From: Ahrensia kielensis DSM 5890
Lineage (GTDB): Bacteria > Pseudomonadota > Alphaproteobacteria > Rhizobiales > Rhizobiaceae
Direction: 5' to 3'
Length of the DNA: 64,000 bases
Assembly (NCBI RefSeq): GCF_000374465.1
Contig: NZ_KB894530.1
Coordinates: forward strand, 430,888-494,887
Below, piece after piece: positions 27,535 through 34,614 of this stretch (the stretch's first letter is position 1; the number at the start of each line of letters is the position of its first letter). The notes under the pieces are model-generated. The model was not told where the DNA came from. It did not search any database and worked only from the letters and a program-made list of their open reading frames with translations. Both the position numbers and the translations under genes were made by a program.

Positions 27535-28557
27535 TTAAGGACGAAACATGATTTTGGAGAAGAACAAACTTCTATCGTTTTGCAAAGTTGCAAACAATTC
27601 CGGCAGTTCTTCAAGCGTTAGCTCATGCGTGATCATAAAGTCCCAGCGCAATTTACCTGTCGCAAGTGCATCAAGCGTCACTGTCCATTGTGGGCCAGGG
27701 TAAGGCGCACCAAACGAGTTCCACGAACCGTGAAGAGAAACTTCTTGGCGCAAGAAATGCTGGAACGTCTTGTTATCAAGCGATACATCAGCGACGGGAA
27801 TGCCGATAAAGACGACATGACCGCCCGGCGCAGCAAGACTTACAGCGCTATTAATAGAGGTTGGATGGCCAGCTGCCTCAACCGTGATATCAGATAATAG
27901 TTCTTTTGGAATTTCCTGTCCGGCTAGAAAACAATGCGCAGCTCCAGCTTCACGTGCTTGTTCAAGTTTCTTTTCAGAAACATCAACAGCCACAACTTCA
28001 CGTGCGCCCATTGAGAGCATCCATTGGATCGCGAACAAACCGATTGGCCCACAGCCAATAACCGCGCCTCTTGAACCAGCCTGCACGCCGCCTGCTTTCC
28101 AGATAGAATGCAAAGCAATTGAAGCAGGGTCAACCATGGCCGCAGCGCGTGGGTCTGTACCTTCAGGAACTTTCATCAAGTTTGAAGTTGGTACGGCAAC
28201 CCATTCTGCGTAAGCACCATCTCGGCGCGAACCGAAATAATCATAATCGCGGCATCGAGAGAAATTGCCTGTCGCGCATTGATCGCATTTACCGCAAGGA
28301 AGCATCGGCGGAACGGTACATAATTCGCCTATCGCAAAGCCTTCAACACCGTCTCCGAGCTCTTCGATACGGCCACAAAACTCATGGCCGCAAATGATCG
28401 GCATCTTATGTGCGCCTTTAATCAACATACGAGGAATATCTGACCCACATACACCGACCGCATCAACGCGAAGCAAAACTTCACCAGCACCTGGAACCGG
28501 TTTGGCAACGTCCTCAAGACGGATATCGCCGGGCTTATACATAACAGCTGCGCGCAT
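27535..28557 (-). CDS. Zinc-dependent polyol(-phosphate) dehydrogenase, GatD-like
   Basis: This 340-residue medium-chain dehydrogenase has catalytic-zinc residues in GVCGSDIPR and GHEFCGRIEELG. The structural-zinc cysteines are CGKCDQCATGNFSRC, and the nucleotide fold is GAVIGCGPIGLFA. The phrases CGSDIPRMLIKGAHKMPI, YFGSRRDGAYAEW and GSWNSFGAPYPGPQW closely recall galactitol-1-phosphate 5-dehydrogenase (GatD) of enteric bacteria, so the substrate may be a phosphorylated polyol made by the neighbouring kinase. It is the second gene of the operon, separated from the binding protein by a terminator-like hairpin. The exact polyol is unknown. Confidence 0.87.
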   Translation of the reverse strand: MRAAVMYKPGDIRLEDVAKPVPGAGEVLLRVDAVGVCGSDIPRMLIKGAHKMPIICGHEFCGRIEELGDGVEGFAIGELCTVPPMLPCGKCDQCATGNFSRCRDYDYFGSRRDGAYAEWVAVPTSNLMKVPEGTDPRAAAMVDPASIALHSIWKAGGVQAGSRGAVIGCGPIGLFAIQWMLSMGAREVVAVDVSEKKLEQAREAGAAHCFLAGQEIPKELLSDITVEAAGHPTSINSAVSLAAPGGHVVFIGIPVADVSLDNKTFQHFLRQEVSLHGSWNSFGAPYPGPQWTVTLDALATGKLRWDFMITHELTLEELPELFATLQNDRSLFFSKIMFRP

Positions 28558-28601
28558 AGGTGAACCTTGTCGTTACAATGAGTTAAAATATATTGGAAAC
28601 T

Positions 28602-28636
28602 AAAAAAGTGGGCCGGACTTAAAGTCCATCCGGCCC
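28602..28636 (-). terminator. Rho-independent terminator/attenuator after binding-protein gene
   Basis: On the minus strand GGGCCGGA pairs with TCCGGCCC (8 bp, G+C-rich) around an 11-base loop. It is followed by ACTTTTTTA, ten bases after the binding-protein stop. It lies inside the operon and probably lets only part of the transcripts reach the dehydrogenase and later genes. Confidence 0.8.
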
Positions 28637-28645
28637 GCAGGGAGG

Positions 28646-29632
28646 TTATTTAGACAAAACTTCCAGACGATATTCTGCAAACAAACCTTCACGTGGGAAG
28701 TCTGCAGCATTATCAGCTGTCACAGCTTTTGAACCCGCATCAACGAACTTGGAGACTTCGTTACCAGCGGCAGCTTCGCGTGCGACCTGAATGGTTACAT
28801 CGCCCAAATATTTCGGATCGTTAAGTGCTGTAGCAACATAGTTGCCGCCAGCAGCCATCATTTCAAGTGCTTCTGAAAGTCCATCAACACCGGAAATCAG
28901 AACATCATCACGACCGCTTTCTGCAAGCACCTGCGCGGCACCCAAAGCCATGTCGTCATTATGTGCGTAGATTACTTTAACATCTGGATGCGCCTGAAGA
29001 AGATCCTGCATCGCTGTTACCGCATTTGCGCGGATATATTCAGCATAAGGGCCTTCGACAATTGTATGACTTGAGCCTTCAATTGCAGAATGGAAACCAT
29101 CACGGCGATCCATCATCACAGCGCCGCCGGCATCACCTTGAATTTCGATGATTTTAGCACCTTCAACACCATCAGCTTTTAGACGTGCAAGAACAGCCTC
29201 GCCAACCAATTTGCCCATAGCTTTGTTATCACGGCCAATATGCGCCACGACTTCACCGTCATTTACAGAGCGGTCGACTGTGATCACAGGGATACCAGCA
29301 GCAGCTGCTGCTTCAACAGAGGGGATAACGGCATCCGGATTTACCGGATTAATAATGATAGCGCTTACGCCCTGCGTAATCAGATCCTGAATATCATTGT
29401 TTTGTTTAGACACATCACCATTGGCATCAAGGAAGATAAGAGTATCTCCGCCAGCTTTAGCAGCAGCTTCTGCGCCATCTTTAAGCTGTACGTAAAATGG
29501 GGACTGAAGTGTGACTTGGCTGAAACCAATTTTCAAACCTTCAGCAAGTGCCGGTGAAGCCACCGCAAATCCAAGTGCAAGCGCTGATACACCAGCAGCA
29601 AAATGTTTCATAGCAGAACGACGGGTAAACAT
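28646..29632 (-). CDS. Periplasmic sugar-binding protein (RbsB-like)
   Basis: This 328-residue type I periplasmic binding protein starts at ATG 29632 (MFTRRSAMKHFAAGVSALAL) behind GGGAGGAG. It has a Sec signal peptide cleaved after PALA and a mature start EGLKIGFSQVTLQSPFYVQL. Ribose-binding features follow: IITQG-type hinge LITQGVSAIIINPVNPDAVI, VITVDRSVNDGEVVAHIGRDN, IYAHNDDMALGA and ISGVDGLSEAL. It is the first gene of the long minus-strand operon and feeds the CUT2 permease/ATPase pair encoded by genes five and six. Its pocket residues differ from sequence to sequence in this family, so the ligand is open. Confidence 0.9.
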   Translation of the reverse strand: MFTRRSAMKHFAAGVSALALGFAVASPALAEGLKIGFSQVTLQSPFYVQLKDGAEAAAKAGGDTLIFLDANGDVSKQNNDIQDLITQGVSAIIINPVNPDAVIPSVEAAAAAGIPVITVDRSVNDGEVVAHIGRDNKAMGKLVGEAVLARLKADGVEGAKIIEIQGDAGGAVMMDRRDGFHSAIEGSSHTIVEGPYAEYIRANAVTAMQDLLQAHPDVKVIYAHNDDMALGAAQVLAESGRDDVLISGVDGLSEALEMMAAGGNYVATALNDPKYLGDVTIQVAREAAAGNEVSKFVDAGSKAVTADNAADFPREGLFAEYRLEVLSK

Positions 29633-30227
29633 AATTTCTCCTCCCAAAGTTTAAAAAGCTGGCCTCATTTGCAAACCAGCATTTGTGACATAAAGACACA
29701 AATGTAACTTTAAACAACTCTAAAGCTAAAAAATTGTCAAGCGCACTCTGCACCAAGACTACTTAAAACCCTCCAACTAATTGTTTTTAAGTTATTATTT
29801 TATTGGGCAAAGTCTTAGGCCATTATTCTAATCGGCTTTATTCAAATGCAATGCCAAGCATACTAACATTAACACGCGCAACAAATGTGACTTCGACTAC
29901 AGACTGATCTCAACGATGTTTGAAGTTTCGATGTCTCCGAAAGCGCTACAGATGGCTGTGTAATATGTAATCTCTTTTTATTTTCTGAAGCATCCCTGTG
30001 TGGTTTTTGTATTGTATTCGATAATAATTAGATCTTCTGCAGACGATATACAGCTCTCAAAATCCGAAGAACATAGCTTTGCTTTGTAGTCCTAATGCGG
30101 TGACGCCCAACATGAACCGTAGATTTACAGTCCTTTCAGAACGCATTCACTCCCCCTTCCCTAAGGTGAATAAATCGAATGTTCATCAACTTAGGTGAAC
30201 GCACCTGACCAGAAAAGGAATGTAACT
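29633..30227. other. Divergent intergenic region, promoters only
   Basis: This 595-base stretch lies between the sugar operon (minus) and the small secreted protein gene (plus). It holds the promoter of the sugar operon, rich in A+T near 29700-29830, and a repeat-bearing control region at 30145-30200 before the plus-strand gene. I see no coding frame with a start signal and no structural RNA. The SorC-type operator could not be picked out by eye. Confidence 0.5.
30145..30200. promoter_or_regulatory. Inverted-repeat control region with TTCA/TGAA sites
   Basis: ATTCAC at 30145 is mirrored by GTGAAT at 30166. A second imperfect palindrome, GTTCATCAACTTAGGTGAAC (30181-30200), follows nine bases later. 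TAAGGTGAAT and TTAGGTGAAC are near-identical copies about 29 bases apart. The array lies 28-83 bases before the start at 30228, a position suited to an activator or repressor site. The binding protein is unknown. Confidence 0.5.
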
Positions 30228-30589
30228 ATGTTTAGAAAAACACCCCTTACGATTGCGACTGCTCTCGCGGTCACCTTAGGTTCACAAGCATCAGCCTTTG
30301 CCAGTGATACAGCGACAATGTTCGCGATCACCGGAAAGTCGTTGAGAAAACAGTGCGCGATCATCACTCATTGCGCAAAAATGAAGTCGTAAAAGTATCT
30401 CGCAAAGACTGCCGCCTAGGAGATGAAAACTTGCGCCGTATTGGCTACAAGCACATCGTCATGTTCAATTGTACCGGTGCAAAATACAAATACATTGCGC
30501 ACAAAGACGCTGCCATTTGGCAAGCGAGCATGCACGCTTATTCAGGCACAATGCAGCTTCGTTACATGGGCCCTGTACCCACTCATTAA
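30228..30589 (+). pseudogene. Small secreted protein gene with frameshift
   Basis: ATG 30228 follows AAAAGGAA and begins MFRKTPLTIATALAVTLGSQ, a signal peptide likely cut after SAFA. The frame then ends at a stop near 30392. A second frame, continuing from about 30333 (RKVVEKTVRDHHSLRKNEVV) to TAA 30587-30589, carries a convincing small domain with two Cys (KDCRLGDENL and VMFNCTGAKYKY). One missing base between about 30326 and 30345 explains the break. The complete product would be about 120 residues, exported, family unrecognised. It may be real decay or an assembly error. Confidence 0.6.
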
Positions 30590-30633
30590 GTCTATTCAAC
30601 ATTGGAATTCAGGTATTTATGAGGAGTGAAACT

Positions 30634-30957
30634 ATGTCTAAAAATAACATCATCAACGCGATTAGTATTGCGGTAATTGGAATATTCATTGCGACCAGCA
30701 GCAATGCTAAGGACTCAGAGCCACCCGAGATAACGTATGACGGTGGGCAAATATTTCAAAACTGCGTGCTCGACGGAGGAACTTCAAAACGTAACGGCTC
30801 TTCCACAAGTTGTACGATTAATGGCAAAACGAGCACGTGCGATAATGATAATGCTGATAAAAATGCTCACTGCACAACCCAAATAGGCTCTCGGAAATCA
30901 TTCCAGCGACATAAACTTGGACATAAATCATCACTAAATTTCGCCCCTGTGAATTAA
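30634..30957 (+). CDS. Small secreted cysteine-containing protein, unknown function
   Basis: This 107-residue product starts at ATG 30634 (MSKNNIINAISIAVIGIFIA) behind GAGGAG, with a signal peptide probably cleaved after SSNA. The mature part has four Cys: CVLDGG, SCTINGKTSTCDND and HCTTQIG. Two disulfides in the periplasm are therefore possible. The C-terminus is basic (RHKLGHKSS). It lies 44 bases after the frameshifted small secreted gene on the same strand, so both may be one transcript. I do not recognise a family. Confidence 0.6.
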   Translation: MSKNNIINAISIAVIGIFIATSSNAKDSEPPEITYDGGQIFQNCVLDGGTSKRNGSSTSCTINGKTSTCDNDNADKNAHCTTQIGSRKSFQRHKLGHKSSLNFAPVN

Positions 30958-31270
30958 AGGCAATTAAGGTAATACACCACAAAGATTACCAACCATTTAG
31001 CGGCACACCACGAAAACACTTAAACTTGAGGCGGCTTACAAAATGTCGCGAATGAATTGATGATACTTTACTCAACGAGGAGGTATTCAACTTACCGCAA
31101 ACTGCGCATAACCGAATGCCATATATCACCTCTAATATATTGATTTTTTTGATATATTTATTTTACGCATAAAAAAATAGTTTGTGTGATCTGACTTTTA
31201 CTGCACATCGCAACCAAAGCATGTATCGTATTGTATCATATGAATTCTCGGTTGTGTGCAAGGTAATCTA
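30958..31270. other. Intergenic region before the sulfide module
   Basis: This 313-base gap has no credible gene. The stretch 31130-31190 is strongly A+T-rich with runs of T and A, typical of a promoter region. The regulator gene at 31271 starts directly after it. No clear Crp/Fnr box was identified. Confidence 0.4.
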
Positions 31271-31942
31271 ATGGTCAATATTGTTAAATGGGTAGAGCGG
31301 TTTCCAGGGCTGTCGCGACTTGAGCCTTCCGTAAAAGAACTTATTTTGTCATGCAGCACCATTGTAAATGCTCCAAAAGGAGCAACGATTTTCGGCCCAG
31401 GAAAGTCACCAGAAAACATGCTGTTTTTGCTCGACGGAACGGTCAGAGTACAGCAGGTGTCCGACGACGGTCACGAAATAGTGCTTTATCGCATTGAATC
31501 GGGACAAAGCTGCGTTCTGACAACAGCCTGCCTACTTGCGTATGAAGACTACTCGGCAGAAGGTATTGCAGAGACTCCTATGCAAGCTGCAGCAATTCCA
31601 CGTGAAGTCTTTGATGATTTGGTGTCCCAATCCAAGATGTTTCGCGACTTAGTTTTTGCAGCATTCTCCAAACGGATCACCGACTTGTTTCTTATTATCA
31701 ATGAAGTTGCTTTTCAAAAACTAGATGTGCGGCTTGCTGACAGGTTAATTAAGCTCGCGAACGGCAATAACGAAATTTCAACAACACATCAAAAACTTTC
31801 TGTTGAACTTGGAACAGCCCGCGAGGTCATCTCTCGCCAATTACAGGAATTTCATAGACGTGGTTGGATTGAACAAAGGCGCGGAAGTATCAGTCTGCTC
31901 AACCGCGCACGGCTGGAGCAGCTAGCAAACCAAAACTACTAA
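31271..31942 (+). CDS. Crp/Fnr-family regulator with CX5C sensor-like cysteines
   Basis: This 223-residue regulator starts at ATG 31271 (MVNIVKWVERFPGLSRL; an upstream in-frame start at 31256 is possible). The cyclic-nucleotide-like beta roll spans about residues 20-125 (MLFLLDGTVRVQQVSDDGHE), followed by the long dimer helix and a winged helix-turn-helix (HQKLSVELGTAREVISRQLQ). It lacks the Fnr iron-sulfur N-terminal cysteines, but it has Cys-V-L-T-T-A-Cys in the beta roll (SGQSCVLTTACLLAYEDYSA). Located just before the sulfide genes, it probably controls them, perhaps by reaction of these cysteines with persulfides (inference). It replaces the ArsR-type BigR found in related loci. Confidence 0.85.
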   Translation: MVNIVKWVERFPGLSRLEPSVKELILSCSTIVNAPKGATIFGPGKSPENMLFLLDGTVRVQQVSDDGHEIVLYRIESGQSCVLTTACLLAYEDYSAEGIAETPMQAAAIPREVFDDLVSQSKMFRDLVFAAFSKRITDLFLIINEVAFQKLDVRLADRLIKLANGNNEISTTHQKLSVELGTAREVISRQLQEFHRRGWIEQRRGSISLLNRARLEQLANQNY

Positions 31943-31953
31943 ACCAATAGTTT

Positions 31954-31974
31954 TCACCTTGGTGACAATGTCAC
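31954..31974. promoter_or_regulatory. Overlapping palindromes before the sulfide operon
   Basis: TCACCTTGGTGA (31954-31965) and GTGACAATGTCAC (31962-31974) are two inverted repeats that share GTGA. They lie about 60 bases upstream of the DUF2892 start and 12 bases after the regulator gene. Symmetric TGAC/GTCA arms resemble operators of Crp/Fnr proteins, so the adjacent regulator is the natural candidate. This is inference from position and symmetry. Confidence 0.5.
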
Positions 31975-32031
31975 AGAAGTTGGTCTCTCAAAGAGCTATC
32001 CAGAAGATAACTTTAAATAGGAGACAACAAA

Positions 32032-32244
32032 ATGACCGCAAACCTTGGCACCCTCGACCGCTTATTGCGTGCTCTTGTAGGGATCATACTTCTGGTAGTT
32101 CCGATTATCAGCAACTTGGCGATTTTTGACTCAATTGCAGTGACAGTTATAGCGGCCGTTGCTGGTGTTGTAATGTTGACCACTTCTGTAATTCGGTTTT
32201 GCCCAATTTATCGTATCTTTGGCATCAGAACTTGTAATCTATGA
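32032..32244 (+). CDS. DUF2892 inner-membrane protein
   Basis: This 70-residue protein with two hydrophobic spans (LLRALVGIILLVVPIISNLA and VTVIAAVAGVVMLTTSVIRF) has the DUF2892 signature N-terminus NLGTLDRLLRAL and a CPIYRIFGIRTC tail. The same domain forms the membrane part of YgaP, a rhodanese. It starts after AGGAGACAAC and overlaps the following YeeE/YedE gene by four bases. The two C-terminal cysteines may handle sulfane sulfur at the membrane (inference). In known sulfide loci this protein accompanies Blh and DUF395 proteins. Confidence 0.85.
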   Translation: MTANLGTLDRLLRALVGIILLVVPIISNLAIFDSIAVTVIAAVAGVVMLTTSVIRFCPIYRIFGIRTCNL

Positions 32245-32678
32245 TGCTCGAAACAGCTTTTACCCCTTTTTATTCTCTTGCTGGTGGAGCCTTGATTGGT
32301 CTTGCCGCGGTCCTCCTGATGCTCACAACAGGTCGCATCATGGGCGCAACAGGTATATTGGCGGGGATATTACAACCTACAAGCCTGCCTGACTGGTCGT
32401 GGCGCGCGGTGGTTTTGCTGGGCATGATCTCGGGTCCAGGCGCTGTGCTGTTGATAACAGGGCAATTGCCTGCTGTGCAGGTGCCGGTTTCAACCATCAT
32501 GCTTGTTATCGGCGGTTTCATTGTCGGGGTCGGCGTAACTTTTAGTTCAGGATGCACTTCTGGCCATGGCGTATGTGGCATGGCACGTCTATCTCCGCGC
32601 TCAATCGTTGCAACGCTCACCTTTATGATAACCACGGCAATCACTGTTTACCTAATCCGTCATGTAATAGGAGTCTGA
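32241..32678 (+). CDS. YeeE/YedE (DUF395) sulfur-transport family protein, first half
   Basis: This 145-residue membrane protein has four hydrophobic segments and the family hallmark SSGCTSGHGVCGMARLS with conserved Cys, as in the thiosulfate transporter YeeE. Start ATG 32241 overlaps the DUF2892 stop by four bases. Together with the next gene it forms a split YeeE/YedE pair, as in the Xylella and Agrobacterium bigR operons. The transported species (sulfite, thiosulfate or persulfide) is not settled by sequence. Confidence 0.87.
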   Translation: MMLETAFTPFYSLAGGALIGLAAVLLMLTTGRIMGATGILAGILQPTSLPDWSWRAVVLLGMISGPGAVLLITGQLPAVQVPVSTIMLVIGGFIVGVGVTFSSGCTSGHGVCGMARLSPRSIVATLTFMITTAITVYLIRHVIGV

Positions 32679-32681
32679 CAC

Positions 32682-33119
32682 ATGCGGCTGATAATTTTAT
32701 ACTTCATAGGTTTGATCTTCGGTGTCGGCATATCAATTTCTGGCATGGCCAACCCCGCTAGAGTATTGAATTTTTTTGATGTTGCTGGTGCATGGGACCC
32801 GAGTCTTGCCTTTGTTATGGGCAGTGCTCTTGTCGTCACATTTATAGGCTATCGACTTGTTCTAAAACAACCTTCTCCATTAATGGCGAGCAACTTTCAA
32901 CTCCCCACGCGACGTGATCTTGACCTGCAATTAATCGGTGGTTCTGCCTTTTTCGGTATCGGCTGGGGAATGGCTGGCTTTTGCCCTGGAGGTGCACTGC
33001 CAGCTTTGGGCACTGGTCGAATTGAAGTACTTATATTCGTCACAGCATTAATTTCAGGTATTGTCGTCGTTAAAATTTTAAAATCGATATTCTCAACTCG
33101 ATCTTTAGCCCAAGTATAA
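32682..33119 (+). CDS. YeeE/YedE-like (DUF6691) sulfur-transport protein, second half
   Basis: This 145-residue membrane protein complements the preceding one: MRLIILYFIGLIFGVGISIS, GMANPARVLNFFDVAGAWDP and the Cys motif WGMAGFCPGGALPALGTG are typical for the second half of DUF395 transporters (DUF6691). It follows the first half by three bases, so both are translated from one message and probably form one pore of two subunits. It acts in the inner membrane in sulfur-compound movement. Confidence 0.87.
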   Translation: MRLIILYFIGLIFGVGISISGMANPARVLNFFDVAGAWDPSLAFVMGSALVVTFIGYRLVLKQPSPLMASNFQLPTRRDLDLQLIGGSAFFGIGWGMAGFCPGGALPALGTGRIEVLIFVTALISGIVVVKILKSIFSTRSLAQV

Positions 33120-33136
33120 ATTGGAGGGGAATTCAA

Positions 33137-34018
33137 ATGAGCTATCCTATTAACAAGTCCGTCAAACCTGATCTTTCTGCTCATTTTGACGAAGCGACAA
33201 ATACAATAACCTATATTGTCAAAGACCCTGACAGTAACCACTGCGCTATTATTGATAGCGTTATGGATATCGACTATGCGGCCGGCCGGATTACCTATGA
33301 TGCCGCGGACAAACTGATTGAAGAAATTAAAGATCGCGGCTTAATTTTGGATTGGATAATAGAAACCCATGTTCATGCCGATCATCTGAGTGCTGCCCCT
33401 TATATTCAAGGTAAACTAGGCGGAAAAATTGGCGTCGGTGAAAAGATCATGGTCGTTCAAGAGACATTCGGCAAAGTATTCAATGAAGGGACAGAGTTTC
33501 AGCGTGATGGGTCGCAGTTTGACGCACTATTTAAGGACGGTGATACTTACTTGATAGGTACTATGCAGGCGTTTGCAATGTACACGCCCGGTCACACCCC
33601 TGCTTGTATGGTTCACGTCATTGGCGATGCAGCATTTGTTGGTGATACATTGTTTATGCCGGATGGCGGATCTGCACGCGCAGACTTTCTTGGTGGTGAT
33701 GCTGGTGAACTCTATGAAAGCATCATGAAGGTACTTTCATTGCCTGACGAGATGCGTCTGCTCATGTGCCATGACTACGGTCCAAATGGCCGCGCAATCC
33801 AATGGGAGACCACTGTGGCCGAACAAAAGGCTAATAACATTCATGTTGGCCACGGTAAAACCCGTGAAGAGTTCATAAAATTCCGCACAGCACGTGACGC
33901 GCAACTAAGTATGCCTAAGCTTATTATACCATCATTGCAGGTGAATATGCGTGGAGGTGAAGTGCCAACTGACAAGGATGGCAACCCGATGTTGAAAACA
34001 CCGATTAATCGCCTCTGA
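33137..34018 (+). CDS. blh: Persulfide dioxygenase-type metallo-beta-lactamase-fold protein (Blh)
   Basis: This 293-residue protein is of the ETHE1/Blh type. It has the metal-binding HVHADHLSAAPYIQ (the HxHxDH signature), GHTPACMVHVIGDAAFVGDT with the next His and Asp, and MCHDYGPNGRAIQWETTV with the last His. Such enzymes oxidise glutathione persulfide to sulfite using a mononuclear iron. SD GGAGGGGAA precedes ATG 33137. It continues the operon after the two YeeE/YedE halves and complements the SQR downstream: SQR makes persulfide from sulfide, this enzyme oxidises it. Gene symbol is given by synteny with bigR-blh loci. Confidence 0.85.
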   Translation: MSYPINKSVKPDLSAHFDEATNTITYIVKDPDSNHCAIIDSVMDIDYAAGRITYDAADKLIEEIKDRGLILDWIIETHVHADHLSAAPYIQGKLGGKIGVGEKIMVVQETFGKVFNEGTEFQRDGSQFDALFKDGDTYLIGTMQAFAMYTPGHTPACMVHVIGDAAFVGDTLFMPDGGSARADFLGGDAGELYESIMKVLSLPDEMRLLMCHDYGPNGRAIQWETTVAEQKANNIHVGHGKTREEFIKFRTARDAQLSMPKLIIPSLQVNMRGGEVPTDKDGNPMLKTPINRL

Positions 34019-34057
34019 TAAGTCTAACCACATCAATTTTTCTCAAAGGAGACCACC

Positions 34058-34549
34058 ATGTCTAACAACACGATTGTCGACAATCTCAACAAAGCACTTC
34101 AAATGGAAATGAGCGCAGCTCATCAATATCAACTTCACGCCCATGTGCTTGATGATTGGGGTTTGAATATCCTTGCTGATAAAATGCGGGAAGAACAAGC
34201 TGAAGAATTGGGGCACTCTGATCTATTTATTGAGCGTATAATGTTCCTCAAAGGTACACCGGAAATCTCATTTGCGAAAACGCCAAAGCGGGCTGAAACC
34301 TTAAAGGAAATGTTTAACGCCGATCTTGCAGACGAAGAAGAAGCGATTGACTTCTATATCAAAGCAGCAAAACAAGCTTATGAGGCTAACGATGTTGGTT
34401 CCCGAGCACTATTCGAACAGATAGCAATGGATGAAGAAGGCCACAAAGCGTGGCTTGAACTGCAGCTAGAGTTAATTGATCGCCTTGGTGAACAAGCTTA
34501 CTGCGCAAAACTTGTGTCCTTTACCCCAATTCGCGACAGCGATGAGTAA
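34058..34549 (+). CDS. Bacterioferritin-like ferritin-fold protein
   Basis: This 163-residue four-helix protein has a ferritin di-iron pattern: Glu in QMEMSAAHQYQLHA, REEQAEELGHSD with EExxxH, a third-helix Glu in DLADEEEAIDFYI, and EQIAMDEEGHKAWLE with ExxxH. Bacterioferritins and related oxidoreductase-like ferritins match. It lies 39 bases after the persulfide dioxygenase with GGAGACC before the ATG. In this setting it may store or supply iron for the dioxygenase or protect against sulfide-iron chemistry; this is inference. A haem ligand Met cannot be assigned with certainty. Confidence 0.82.
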   Translation: MSNNTIVDNLNKALQMEMSAAHQYQLHAHVLDDWGLNILADKMREEQAEELGHSDLFIERIMFLKGTPEISFAKTPKRAETLKEMFNADLADEEEAIDFYIKAAKQAYEANDVGSRALFEQIAMDEEGHKAWLELQLELIDRLGEQAYCAKLVSFTPIRDSDE

Positions 34550-34614
34550 CACTGCTCGGCACAGAGCTGCTCTACATCATTTACGTGCATCAATATTTTA
34601 AGGAAGGACATGTC

